Shown here one piece after another: positions 27,335 through 36,194 of a stretch of DNA of 64,000 bases. The translations under genes were made by a program, and so were the position numbers. The DNA is from Dyadobacter tibetensis Y620-1. GTDB taxonomy: Bacteria > Bacteroidota > Bacteroidia > Cytophagales > Spirosomataceae. The notes under the pieces are model-generated. The model had not been told where the DNA came from, made no database searches, and saw nothing but the letters and a program-made list of their open reading frames with translations. The first letter of the stretch is position 1. The number at the start of each line of letters is the position of its first letter. The stretch spans positions 682,001 through 746,000 of the forward strand of contig NZ_AZQN01000003.1 of NCBI RefSeq assembly GCF_000566685.1, read 5' to 3'.

Positions 27335-28180
27335 ATGAATTTATATGTTAAGCATACACTGCAATATAGTTATTCGAATGCGGTCACTTTAGAGCCTCAA
27401 ACCTTGTATCTATACCCTAAGTCTTATCCGCACCAGATGTTGCTGGAGTACGACTTGAAAATTGATCCCCTTCCTAATAAGGTGGTAAGAAATGTAGATG
27501 CGGAGGGTAATGTGCAGCAGATGGTCTATTTTTCCGAGCAGCCTGTCTATCAGCTGAGCGTGCAGGCCTCTATGGTTCTATCCTCAAAGCCCTTCAATGT
27601 CTTTGATTTTGTACACTATCCCTACGAAACCAAGAACTTGATGTTTGTGTATGAAGACCGGATCTACAAATACCTCTCGCCCTATTTGTCCCGAATAGAC
27701 ATTAGTCCGGCAGTATCCAGTTTTGCACAGAAGATCGCCATGGAGGCCAACTGGCGAACCGTTCCTTTTCTGGTCAATCTCAGCAAGCATATCTATCAAA
27801 ATTTTGCCTACTCCCAACGTGTTTTTGGCGATGCCTTACCGCCCGATCAGACCCTGCATCAACGTGCAGGTTCTTGTCGTGATTTTTCTAGGCTCTATAT
27901 TGCCTGTTGCCGCAGTCTGGGGATCGCAGCTCGATTTGTGAGTGGCTATTTATATGGGAATCCCCTCCAGGCTCATGAGCTCCATGCCTGGGCAGAAGTT
28001 TTTCTGCCTGGGGCTGGATGGCGAGGGTTCGATCCTACCGAAGGGAAGGCCATAATCAATAACCATATTTGTATGGGGGCTTCGGCCGACTACGATCAGC
28101 TCGCCCCTGTGATGGGTACGTTTAAGGGGCAGAGCAGTTCAACCCTGACGACCCAGGTGGATATCGAGCTTAGGAGTTGA
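27335..28180 (+). CDS. Transglutaminase-like protein linked to alpha-E
   Basis: 281 residues with an N-terminal beta domain (BTLCP type, about 1-85) and the transglutaminase-like core. Catalytic residues are C181 (GSCRDFSRLYIACC), H217 (ELHAWAEVF) and D233 (WRGFDPTEG). No signal peptide, so cytoplasmic. The pairing with alpha-E is conserved across bacteria and suggests that the two act on the same peptide, perhaps made by an ATP-grasp ligase encoded elsewhere in this genome. It resembles the protein at 17219 in active-site layout but differs in most other residues. Confidence 0.9.
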   Translation: MNLYVKHTLQYSYSNAVTLEPQTLYLYPKSYPHQMLLEYDLKIDPLPNKVVRNVDAEGNVQQMVYFSEQPVYQLSVQASMVLSSKPFNVFDFVHYPYETKNLMFVYEDRIYKYLSPYLSRIDISPAVSSFAQKIAMEANWRTVPFLVNLSKHIYQNFAYSQRVFGDALPPDQTLHQRAGSCRDFSRLYIACCRSLGIAARFVSGYLYGNPLQAHELHAWAEVFLPGAGWRGFDPTEGKAIINNHICMGASADYDQLAPVMGTFKGQSSSTLTTQVDIELRS

Positions 28181-28250
28181 ATATCAGTTCCGATAACACA
28201 ATAATCCTGACTATTAAATAAAAAAAAACGCCATACCGAGGGAATTTTAG

Positions 28251-28258
28251 TACTTTTG
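28251..28258 (+). promoter_or_regulatory. -7 box for glmM
   Basis: TACTTTTG fits TAnnTTTG, 30 bases before the GTG start chosen for glmM. The in-frame TTG at 28256 is part of this box and so is not the start codon. Confidence 0.55.
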
Positions 28259-28288
28259 TCGGGAAAATTAAAGTGTAAAATTAGCACC

Positions 28289-29692
28289 GTGACGTTAATC
28301 AAATCTATCTCAGGGATAAGAGGAATTGTGGGAGGAAAAACGGGCGACGCCTTGACTCCGATCGATATTGTGAAATTTACAGCTGCCTATGGTACCTGGC
28401 TGCGTCGCACGAATCCAGATAATTTAAAGGTGATTCTGGGGAGAGATGCCCGCCTTTCAGGCCCGATGGTAAGTAAATTGGTGATTGGTACCCTACAGGG
28501 CGTGGGTCTGAATGTAGTAGATTTAAACCTTTCGACTACTCCGACCGTAGAGCTAGCCGTAGAAATGGAGCAGGCCGCCGGAGGGATTATCCTTACCGCC
28601 AGCCATAATCCTATTCAGTGGAATGCCTTGAAGCTTCTTAATCATCGGGGTGAATTTATTTCTGAAGCCGATGGAGCCGAAGTTCTCCGAATTGCTGAAG
28701 AAGAGGATTTTATCTTTGTAGATGTAAAAAAGCTGGGGACCTATCAGCAAGACGATACCTATATTCAGAAACATATTGAACATGTTCTGGCCTTGGAACT
28801 GGTGGACACAGAGGCCATTGCCGCGGCAAACTTCAAAATTGTCGTCGATGCCGTCAATTCTACTGGTGGCATCGCTGTACCGATGTTGCTGCAAGCTTTA
28901 GGGGTAAATCCTGATCAGATAAAACTGCTTAATTGTGATCCTACCGGTAATTTTGCGCATAATCCAGAGCCCCTTCCCGAGCATTTAAGGGAAATTAGCC
29001 AGGAATTGGAACATGGTTCTTACAACCTGGGTATCGTGGTAGACCCCGATGTGGATCGCCTTGCTTTGATGTGCGAAGATGGTTCTCCTTTCGGAGAAGA
29101 ATATACCCTGGTAGCAGTCGCAGATTTTGTGCTGAAAAATAAAGTAGGTAACACGGTTTCTAACCTGTCGTCTACAGCAGCACTGAAAGATGTAACCCTC
29201 AAGGCAGGAGGCGCTTATTTTGCTTCAGCTGTTGGAGAGGTAAATGTAGTAAATACCATGAAGGCCAATAATGCCATCATAGGTGGAGAAGGTAATGGTG
29301 GAATTATCTATCCTGAAAGTCACTATGGTCGTGACGCTCTGGTGGGTATAGCCTTGTTTCTGACTTCCCTTGCTAAGTTTGGTAAGTCTGTTTCGGTGCT
29401 TCGAAAGTCTTTTCCGAGCTACTATATCTCTAAAAATAAAATCGAACTTACTCCAGACATTAACGTGGATTATATCCTGTCACGGATTCAGAGCAAGTAT
29501 GCCAAGCAGCCCATCAATACCATCGATGGGGTACGCATAGAGTTCGATCGGGAGTGGGTACACCTTCGCAAGTCGAATACCGAACCTATTATCCGAATCT
29601 ATTCGGAGTCGGAAACCCATACTACCGCTAGTAGCCTGGCCAATAAGATAATTCAGGATATCAAAGAAATACTGTCCGAGCCCAGAAGTTAA
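28289..29692 (+). CDS. glmM: Phosphoglucosamine mutase
   Basis: 467 residues from GTG at 28289 (TLIKSISGIRG is the usual family opening in this phylum). It converts glucosamine-6-phosphate to glucosamine-1-phosphate for UDP-GlcNAc, peptidoglycan and LPS. Active-site serine is S105 in LTASHNP; the metal-binding loop is DPDVDR near 255; the sugar-binding GEGNGG is near 334 and the phosphate-binding KSNTEPIIRIY lies close to the C-terminus. Some Bacteroidota members of this clade are annotated as phosphomannomutase/phosphoglucomutase, so substrate is likely but not proven. Transcribed alone, with a terminator after it. Confidence 0.88.
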   Translation: MTLIKSISGIRGIVGGKTGDALTPIDIVKFTAAYGTWLRRTNPDNLKVILGRDARLSGPMVSKLVIGTLQGVGLNVVDLNLSTTPTVELAVEMEQAAGGIILTASHNPIQWNALKLLNHRGEFISEADGAEVLRIAEEEDFIFVDVKKLGTYQQDDTYIQKHIEHVLALELVDTEAIAAANFKIVVDAVNSTGGIAVPMLLQALGVNPDQIKLLNCDPTGNFAHNPEPLPEHLREISQELEHGSYNLGIVVDPDVDRLALMCEDGSPFGEEYTLVAVADFVLKNKVGNTVSNLSSTAALKDVTLKAGGAYFASAVGEVNVVNTMKANNAIIGGEGNGGIIYPESHYGRDALVGIALFLTSLAKFGKSVSVLRKSFPSYYISKNKIELTPDINVDYILSRIQSKYAKQPINTIDGVRIEFDREWVHLRKSNTEPIIRIYSESETHTTASSLANKIIQDIKEILSEPRS

Positions 29693-29724
29693 GCCTGTTG
29701 GTGCTATCGGATTACCTATAAAAG

Positions 29725-29758
29725 ACAGATGATGCACCCGTGTTTCATCTGTTTTTGT
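29725..29758 (+). terminator. Terminator of glmM
   Basis: Perfect 8-bp stem ACAGATGA/TCATCTGT (29725-29732, 29745-29752) followed by TTTTTGTTTT. Confidence 0.8.
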
Positions 29759-29794
29759 TTTACAACGATTTCATTTTAACATAGATAATTTTCT

Positions 29795-30925
29795 ATGAAC
29801 GCCTATTTTGATAATGCCGCCACCACACCCCTCGATCCGGAGGTACTGGAGGCCATGTTGCCCATTATGAAGGATCAGTTTGGTAACCCTTCATCCATTC
29901 ATTCCTATGGCCGTAAGGTACGTTCAGTTTTAGAGCGTGCACGTAAAAGCATCGCTGCCATTCTTAACGCTGCTCCCGCTGAAATATTCTTTACATCGGG
30001 AGGTACTGAAGCGGATAATACGGCGATTTTGTCCAGCGTAGCAACCTTTGGACTGACCAGAGCGATTACCTCCAGGCTGGAGCACCATGCCGTGTTGCAT
30101 ACTTTGGAGTTTTTGGCCAAGGCCGGTCAGATTACCCTTCAATTCGTGAAAACAGATGAAATGGGCCAGGTAGATCTGTCAGATCTCGAACGTCTGCTCG
30201 CCGGACAGCCTCGCACCTTAGTATCTCTGATGCATGGAAATAATGAGCTGGGAAACTTACTCAATATCGAAGAAGCCGGAGAGATCTGTGCTCGCCATCA
30301 AGCCATATTTCACTGCGATACCGTGCAGACCATGGGGCATTACCCTCATGATCTGCAAGCCTTAAAAACCCATTTTATTGTGGGGTCGGCACATAAATTC
30401 CACGGCCCTAAGGGAGTTGGATTCTTGTATATGAGCCCGGAAGCCAAACTTAATCCTTTTATACATGGGGGGGCTCAGGAACGGAATATGCGTGGTGGGA
30501 CCGAAAATGTTTATGGGATCGTGGGAATGGCTAAGGCTTTAGAGATCGCCTACCGGGATATGGACGCACATCGCAAGCATATTCAAAACCTGAAAGGATA
30601 TATGATGGAACGACTTGCGCAACGAATCGATGGAGTAAGCTTCAACGGTTTGTCGGCCGACTTAGACAAAAGTTTGTACACGGTATTAAGTGTAAGCCTG
30701 CCCGAATCTGATATCAGTGACATGCTTTTGTTCAATTTGGACATAGATGGAATTGCAGTGTCGGGAGGAAGTGCCTGCGCCAGCGGAACCGATGTGGGTT
30801 CTCATGTGCTCAACGAGCTTTATCCGGGCTCCCAGCGTGCCAACGTTCGCTTTTCATTCAGTAAGTATAATACCGAGGCTGAGGTAGATTATGCCGTCGA
30901 AAAATTGGCTTTGCTGTATCCATAA
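29795..30925 (+). CDS. Cysteine desulfurase (NifS/IscS family)
   Basis: 376-residue PLP enzyme that releases sulfur from cysteine as a persulfide, for Fe-S cluster or tRNA thiolation. PLP lysine is K201 (GSAHKFHGPKG) and the persulfide cysteine is C328 in SGGSACASG. It opens with the standard FDNAATTPLDPEV. The flexible-loop length fits class I (IscS/NifS). No IscU, SufBCD or thiolase genes adjoin, so the sulfur acceptor is not indicated. Followed by a hairpin shared with the convergent FMN reductase gene. Confidence 0.92.
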   Translation: MNAYFDNAATTPLDPEVLEAMLPIMKDQFGNPSSIHSYGRKVRSVLERARKSIAAILNAAPAEIFFTSGGTEADNTAILSSVATFGLTRAITSRLEHHAVLHTLEFLAKAGQITLQFVKTDEMGQVDLSDLERLLAGQPRTLVSLMHGNNELGNLLNIEEAGEICARHQAIFHCDTVQTMGHYPHDLQALKTHFIVGSAHKFHGPKGVGFLYMSPEAKLNPFIHGGAQERNMRGGTENVYGIVGMAKALEIAYRDMDAHRKHIQNLKGYMMERLAQRIDGVSFNGLSADLDKSLYTVLSVSLPESDISDMLLFNLDIDGIAVSGGSACASGTDVGSHVLNELYPGSQRANVRFSFSKYNTEAEVDYAVEKLALLYP

Positions 30926-30934
30926 CTGATATAG

Positions 30935-30976
30935 AATTTCTCATAAAGGGCAACAATTAGCTCCTTATGAGAAATT
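30935..30976. terminator. Bidirectional terminator
   Basis: A perfect 12-bp AT-rich stem (30935-30946 with 30965-30976), extendable by two GC pairs past a one-base bulge, lies between convergent genes. Confidence 0.65.
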
Positions 30977-31026
30977 TCCAATCATGATTAGAGGCAAACT
31001 GAAATTCAAATTAAAGATCTGGGACG

Positions 31027-31608
31027 TTATTCTTTGCCATGCCATTTCCGGGCAATGGTCAAAGAGTAGTCTAAAAACTTCTGGGCCGATTTTTCGTAAA
31101 AAGCGTTGCCCAGGCTGGTCCCATCCTCCGCGAGCTGGTTGTGCGTCTCGTGCGATTCCAGGATTAAGGGAGAGATTACCGAATGCTGATTTAGAAAGCT
31201 GATTAACTTGCCAAGAATCGTTCCTATTTCGGTGCAAGGGCGTCGGCCGCCACGGCCTCGGGATACGCCGGCAAGAGCGAAAACTTTATTGTCGAAAAGA
31301 TAGGAGAATTCTTTTTGACCCAGCTGATGCAGGGCGTTAATGAGCTCCCCACTGGTGATCCAGTTGTATTCGGGAATCACAAAGATCACCATTTCGGCCT
31401 CCTTCCAGAGGTCTATGAGACCCGACTGAAATTCGGTAAGTTCCGTGGCCTTTAAACTCGATCTTCCGACCATGGGGATGTCGATCTCCTCAAAATTAGC
31501 TATGCGTATCTGATGATCACTATCGGCCAGGCAATGGGCCATATATTTGGCTACTTTTAAGGAGTTGCTTCCACGGCGGGGTGAGGTCGAAATAATGGTT
31601 ATTTTCAT
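31027..31608 (-). CDS. NADPH-dependent FMN reductase family protein
   Basis: 193 residues with a flavodoxin-like fold: STSPRRGSNSLKVAKY (8-23) binds FMN phosphate, and VIPEYNWITSGELINALHQL (about 96-115) is the family signature. It reduces flavin or quinone-like substrates with NAD(P)H. The gene is 45 bases downstream of hemH on the same strand, so cotranscription is likely; reduction of iron or flavin in support of haem synthesis is a possible link, by inference. Confidence 0.88.
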   Translation of the reverse strand: MKITIISTSPRRGSNSLKVAKYMAHCLADSDHQIRIANFEEIDIPMVGRSSLKATELTEFQSGLIDLWKEAEMVIFVIPEYNWITSGELINALHQLGQKEFSYLFDNKVFALAGVSRGRGGRRPCTEIGTILGKLISFLNQHSVISPLILESHETHNQLAEDGTSLGNAFYEKSAQKFLDYSLTIARKWHGKE

Positions 31609-31653
31609 GATGGTGCCGATTTACAGTGTGTTGATGAATTTTAAAATTTATTA

Positions 31654-32715
31654 TCAGGCATGCTTTACCAGATCTACCAGAGTTTCAATCCAGATATCGC
31701 TATCGTTCAGGCTTTCTACCAGTTGCCAGTGCTCACCTCCATTTTCTTCGAAAAGCTCCTTATACTCGTCACCTACCTCAATGGTGGTTTCCAGGCAGTC
31801 GGCGACGAAGCTGGGTGAAAATGCTAATACGCTTTTGATACCTTTCGCCGTGAGCTGGGGGATTACATCATCAGTATAGGGCTTTATCCAGGGTGTTTTG
31901 CCCAGTCTCGACTGAAAACAGGTCGTGTATTCTCCTTCTTTCAGTCCCAGCCCTTTTACCAATAACCGAGTAGTCTCGAAACATTGAGCCCTATAGCAAT
32001 GCTGATTACGATGGTTGAGTACATCGCAACAGCTTCCAAACTGGCATTGCTGATGGGTGACATCACCCTTGGTAATCTGACGTTCGGGCAGGCCATGATA
32101 GCTGAAAACGAAATGATCATATTTCCTCATCGCCATATACTTCTTACCCAGATTTACGAAACCTTCCACAAATTTCGGATGGTCCAGAAAGCGATTGACG
32201 AAGCGTAATTCGGGGAGTACTTCCCAGTCTTTCACCTGCTCCATCACCATTTTGTATACCGAGCCAGTAGAAGCCGAGGCATACTGCGGGAAGAAAGGGA
32301 TGACGATGATATCAGTAAAACATTCTTTACGTAGCTCCTGCAGGGCAGCAGGGATGCTAGGGCTCTGATAGCGCATGGCCAGTTTTACCACATAACGTTC
32401 ACCCAGTGCCTTCTGTAATTTTTCTTCCACGGCATAGCCGTAAATTTTCAGAGGAGAGCCCTCTGGTAGCCATAACTCTTTATATACTTTAGCCGATTTA
32501 GGCGCTCTGAATGGCGCTATGATCAGGTTAATTAATAACCAGCGATTGAGGTAGGGTATGTCTATCACCCGCTCATCCATCAGGAATTCACGGAGATATT
32601 TTCTTACATCCGGAACCGAGGGGCTGTCCGGTGTTCCCAGGTTGACAATAAGTACACCGGTTTTGCGTATGGATTCAACATTACTGGTTGCAGAAGTTTC
32701 CAAAGAATCAAGCAT
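31654..32715 (-). CDS. hemH: Ferrochelatase
   Basis: 353-residue enzyme inserting Fe2+ into protoporphyrin IX, the last haem-synthesis step. The opening GVLIVNLGTPDSPSVPDVRKYL contains the family NLGTP; the catalytic His lies in FSYHGLPERQ and the conserved acidic stretch is FSPSFVADCLETTIEV. A Cys-rich segment (CQFGSCC and CYRAQC, with CFQSR later) occurs in the mid-to-C-terminal part; some bacterial ferrochelatases carry a [2Fe-2S] cluster, though its residues are not certain here. It lies between argF' and the FMN reductase on the same strand. Confidence 0.94.
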   Translation of the reverse strand: MLDSLETSATSNVESIRKTGVLIVNLGTPDSPSVPDVRKYLREFLMDERVIDIPYLNRWLLINLIIAPFRAPKSAKVYKELWLPEGSPLKIYGYAVEEKLQKALGERYVVKLAMRYQSPSIPAALQELRKECFTDIIVIPFFPQYASASTGSVYKMVMEQVKDWEVLPELRFVNRFLDHPKFVEGFVNLGKKYMAMRKYDHFVFSYHGLPERQITKGDVTHQQCQFGSCCDVLNHRNQHCYRAQCFETTRLLVKGLGLKEGEYTTCFQSRLGKTPWIKPYTDDVIPQLTAKGIKSVLAFSPSFVADCLETTIEVGDEYKELFEENGGEHWQLVESLNDSDIWIETLVDLVKHA

Positions 32716-32799
32716 GTTAATGAATATTGCAGGGCTTAGTCAGCCCCTGTTTTTTAGAACGTTGACATATAAATTGTGGGGTGGAGGGCAATCCTGTTC

Positions 32800-33750
32800 T
32801 TACTTCATACCGATTAGTATTTCGCGCAGAGCCGCCTGCGCCGACCATTCCCGGTTGGCAGCTTGCTCAATTACCAATGAACGAGGGCCATCCAGAACTT
32901 CGTCGGCAACCTTCATGTTGCGGCGAAGGGGTAAACAGTGCATGAATTTTCCGTTGTCGGTTAGTGCCATTTTCGCTTCCGTAATCATCCAGCTAGGGTC
33001 GCTGTTCAGTACCTGCCCATAAGGCTCAAATGATGACCAGTTTTTGCCATAGACAAAGTCTGCCCCTTCCAAAGCTTTGTTCTGATCGTAGATAACCTGA
33101 CCTTTACCCACGAACTCTGGAGAAAGATCGTAACCTTTGGGGTGGGTGACTACTAGCTCGACGTCAGCATGGTTCATCCATTCGCAGAAAGAATTGGCCA
33201 CGGCCTGAGGGAGAGGTTTGAAGTGAGGAAGCCAGGTAAGAACCACTTTTGGGCGCTCCTTAAGCTTAAATTCTTCGATGGTGATGCAGTCTGCCAATGA
33301 TTGCAGAGGGTGCCTTGTAGCCGATTCAAGGTTTACTATGGGCACACCAGCATATTTTTTAAATTGTTGAAACACGATTTCCTGATAATCCTTCTCCCGG
33401 TCGGTAAGTGAGGCAAAAGATCGGATACCGATGATGTCGCAGTAGCTGCCGATAACGGCGGCCGCCTCTTTAACATGCTCGGCCTTATCTCCATTCATCA
33501 CCACACCTTCTTCCATTTCTAATCCCCAGCCATCCTGGCCTACATTCATCGTTATCACATTAAGACCCAGGTTTTGAGCTGCTTTTTGGGTGCTGATACG
33601 CGTGCGTAAGCTTGAGTTGAAAAACAACAATCCAATGGTTTTATTTTTACCAAGTTCTTGATCTCCAAAAGGATTTCTTTTGGCAACAATTCCACTGGTA
33701 ATGAGTTGGCTAAGGTCGGTGACGTCCTCGAAGGATAAAAAATGTTTCAT
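32800..33750 (-). CDS. argF': N-acyl-L-ornithine carbamoyltransferase
   Basis: 316-residue transcarbamylase acting on an acylated ornithine, as in Bacteroides and Xanthomonas. The carbamoyl-phosphate site is SSLRTR (46-51) rather than STRTR, and HCLPLRRNM replaces HCLP of ornithine enzymes; both are typical of the acyl-ornithine clade. The residue deciding acetyl (Glu) versus succinyl (Pro) preference aligns with A90 in NGDKAEH, so specificity is open. Length and the DIIGIRSFA motif fit the Bacteroides enzyme. It is separated from argD by a hairpin, suggesting its own promoter. Confidence 0.92.
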   Translation of the reverse strand: MKHFLSFEDVTDLSQLITSGIVAKRNPFGDQELGKNKTIGLLFFNSSLRTRISTQKAAQNLGLNVITMNVGQDGWGLEMEEGVVMNGDKAEHVKEAAAVIGSYCDIIGIRSFASLTDREKDYQEIVFQQFKKYAGVPIVNLESATRHPLQSLADCITIEEFKLKERPKVVLTWLPHFKPLPQAVANSFCEWMNHADVELVVTHPKGYDLSPEFVGKGQVIYDQNKALEGADFVYGKNWSSFEPYGQVLNSDPSWMITEAKMALTDNGKFMHCLPLRRNMKVADEVLDGPRSLVIEQAANREWSAQAALREILIGMK

Positions 33751-33811
33751 TTATATGTTTCGTGTTTAACGCAGGTCAGGCCTGTATAATTATGCTCTGT
33801 AAGGTTTTGAC

Positions 33812-33824
33812 TGTAGTTACTACA
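33812..33824. promoter_or_regulatory. Palindrome upstream of argF'
   Basis: TGTAGTTACTACA is a perfect odd palindrome 62 bases before the argF' start and just downstream, on the minus strand, of a near -7 sequence (TAAAATTTG). It could be an operator. The 10-mer TTACTACAAA that overlaps it recurs at 38483-38492 in the GNAT/aat divergent region. Confidence 0.35.
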
Positions 33825-33871
33825 AATTTTAGACCTTTACAGTTGCTCAATGTTTCGGTTTTTTATAAAAG

Positions 33872-33911
33872 CACCTGCCTACATTCCTATTGTGTTGGTA
33901 GTAGACAGGTG
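33872..33911 (-). terminator. Terminator after argD
   Basis: An 11-bp stem with one G-U pair (33872-33882 with 33901-33911); on the minus strand it is followed by CTTTTATAAAAAA. Confidence 0.6.
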
Positions 33912-33921
33912 AGGGGGTTTT

Positions 33922-35076
33922 TTATACCTCTTTAAGCTCCGACTGCTGGAAGGTTTTCAGGCAAGACCTGTAGGCCTCTAAGAATTGATCTGCCTCCTTC
34001 TGGCTGATGGCCAGGGAAGGGAGCAGGCGCAGGGTATATGCCCCGGCGACACCCGTAAAAATATGATGTTCGAATAAAAGTTTATTACGCAATTCTTTCA
34101 CCGGGAAATCAAACTCTATACCAATCATGAGCCCACGCCCCCGCAGATCCTTATAACCTCCGAGTTCCTCGATTTCATGAAATAAATACGCTCCTATCTT
34201 TGTAGCATTGTCCAGGAGTTGTTCGTCTTTCATAATGTCCAGTACCGCTATGCCCGCCGCACATGCGAGATGGTTGCCCCCGAAAGTGGTACCGAGCAGA
34301 CCGAAGCTCGCCTTGAACTGGGGAGCAATCAGCACACCCGCTATCGGGAAGCCATTACCCATTCCTTTGGCCATGGTCATCATATCGGGGTGGATGCCAC
34401 TGAACTGATGCGAAAAAAACTTTCCCGTTCTTCCATACCCACATTGAACACTGTCGAGAATTAAGGCGGCTCCTGTCTCATCGCATCTTTTGCGAAGAGC
34501 CTGTAAAAATTCGTCGCTACATACCTGTATGCCTCCCACACCTTGAATGCCTTCCACAATTACGGCGGCTACCTCTTCGGTAATCCCGGCTTGTAAGGCT
34601 TCGATATCATTGAAGGGGAGGAAACTTACGTGCTCATTATAGTTCACCGGTGCCACGATGGAGGGGTTGTCCGTAGCTGCAACAGCTCCGGCCGTACGAC
34701 CATGAAAGGCCTTGGTAAACGCAACTACTTTTTTACGTCCGGTATGGAAAGAGGCAAGTTTTAATGCATTTTCGTTGGCCTCGGCCCCTGAGTTGCATAA
34801 AAATAACTTGTAGTCGGGGTAGCCAGAAAGTGTCCCAAGCTTAGTAGCCAGTTCCTCCTGTTGTGGGATCTGGACGGAATTGGAATAAAAACTGATTTTG
34901 GAGAGTTGCTCAGTAAGTCGGGCCACATAATCGGGGTGGCAATGACCGACCGAAATTACGGCATGGCCCCCATACATATCCAGGTATTCAATACCATTTT
35001 GGTCCCATAGGTAGCTTCCCTGTGCCTTAACTGGCTCTATATCGTAGAGTGGATAGACTTCAAATAAATGTGACAT
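33922..35076 (-). CDS. argD: Acetylornithine/succinylornithine aminotransferase
   Basis: 384-residue class-III PLP aminotransferase converting N-acylglutamate semialdehyde to N-acylornithine with glutamate as donor. PLP lysine is K237 (MAKGMGNGFPIAGV); NSGAEANE (95-102) and FHGRTAG (124-130) are family motifs. It lies 30 bases downstream of argC, an operon arrangement that confirms the arginine role among many similar aminotransferases. Confidence 0.94.
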   Translation of the reverse strand: MSHLFEVYPLYDIEPVKAQGSYLWDQNGIEYLDMYGGHAVISVGHCHPDYVARLTEQLSKISFYSNSVQIPQQEELATKLGTLSGYPDYKLFLCNSGAEANENALKLASFHTGRKKVVAFTKAFHGRTAGAVAATDNPSIVAPVNYNEHVSFLPFNDIEALQAGITEEVAAVIVEGIQGVGGIQVCSDEFLQALRKRCDETGAALILDSVQCGYGRTGKFFSHQFSGIHPDMMTMAKGMGNGFPIAGVLIAPQFKASFGLLGTTFGGNHLACAAGIAVLDIMKDEQLLDNATKIGAYLFHEIEELGGYKDLRGRGLMIGIEFDFPVKELRNKLLFEHHIFTGVAGAYTLRLLPSLAISQKEADQFLEAYRSCLKTFQQSELKEV

Positions 35077-35106
35077 AACTTAACGCTGGTTTGAGATATA
35101 TGGCTG

Positions 35107-36093
35107 TTAAAACGACGGGGCTTTCAATCGAAGTCCTGCATCTTCGGGAAGTCCGAAAAGCAGATTCATATTCTGTACTGCCTGCCCGGAGGCACCCTTG
35201 GTGAGGTTGTCGATAATGCTGGTAACCAAAAGCTGTCCCTGATGAACGTCCAGGTGCAAAAGGCATTTGTTGGTATTTACCACCTGTTTCAGGTCTATAG
35301 GTGCCTCACTTACATGGGTAAAAGGATGCTGGGCATAATAATGTTGGTACATGGCCTTGGCCTCCTCCAATGTGCCCGAATAGGGCGTATAAACATTGGC
35401 CATGATTCCTCGGGTAAAGTCTCCACGATAAGGGACAAAATGAATGGCACCATCGAACCCAGGATGCAGCAGGGTCCAGCTCATACGAATCTCCTTCAGA
35501 TGCTGGTGGGTAAAGGCCTTATAGATAGACATATTATTATTACGCCAGGAGAAATGCGTGGTAGGGCTAAGGGCCTGGCCAGCGCCGGTACTTCCGGTTA
35601 TTGCGCTGATATGAACATCCGACGTAAGCTGCTGACTCTGAGCCAAGGGTAACAAGGCCAGTTCAATACTGGTGGCGAAACATCCTGGATTGGCTATCCG
35701 GTCTGCCTCTATTATCCTGTCACGTTGCAATTCAGGAAGTCCGTATACAAACTCCCCGGACTCATCCCGGAAGTCGGTACTTAGGTCGATTACCTTCAGG
35801 CCAGCAGGAAGGTCATGCTGAGCCAGGAATTTTTGAGATTCTCCATGCCCTGAACAAAGAAAGATGGCATTCAGGTTGGTCAGCTGCAATAACTCCTGGG
35901 TGCTTTCTCCTGAGAAGTGTAGGTCTGTATCGCCTAACAGATCGGTGTGGGTAGCATATACTGGTTTCCCTGCCTGACTCTTGCTATGGGCAAAAGTGAT
36001 GGCTACATGGGGGTGATGAATAAGGATACGCAGCAATTCGCCGCCGGTATATCCAGCGGCCCCTATGATGCCTATGTTAATTTTAGAGTTCAT
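35107..36093 (-). CDS. argC: N-acetyl-gamma-glutamyl-phosphate reductase
   Basis: 328-residue NADPH-dependent reductase making N-acylglutamate semialdehyde. GAAGYTGGEL (11-20) is the nucleotide loop; the catalytic cysteine is C138 in NPGCFATS. It is the short type-1 ArgC. It lies between argG and argD on the same strand. The 101-base gap to argG holds a GC-rich imperfect hairpin (about 36148-36173) without a T-run. Confidence 0.95.
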   Translation of the reverse strand: MNSKINIGIIGAAGYTGGELLRILIHHPHVAITFAHSKSQAGKPVYATHTDLLGDTDLHFSGESTQELLQLTNLNAIFLCSGHGESQKFLAQHDLPAGLKVIDLSTDFRDESGEFVYGLPELQRDRIIEADRIANPGCFATSIELALLPLAQSQQLTSDVHISAITGSTGAGQALSPTTHFSWRNNNMSIYKAFTHQHLKEIRMSWTLLHPGFDGAIHFVPYRGDFTRGIMANVYTPYSGTLEEAKAMYQHYYAQHPFTHVSEAPIDLKQVVNTNKCLLHLDVHQGQLLVTSIIDNLTKGASGQAVQNMNLLFGLPEDAGLRLKAPSF

Positions 36094-36194
36094 ATCGGTT
36101 CTTTTCCTGCTATACGGCCTCGTTCGCCGATGGCAATTTTAGGGATGAGAGCGGGTGTTGAGCGCCCGCCCTCCTTGTTTTATGGGTTACTAAG

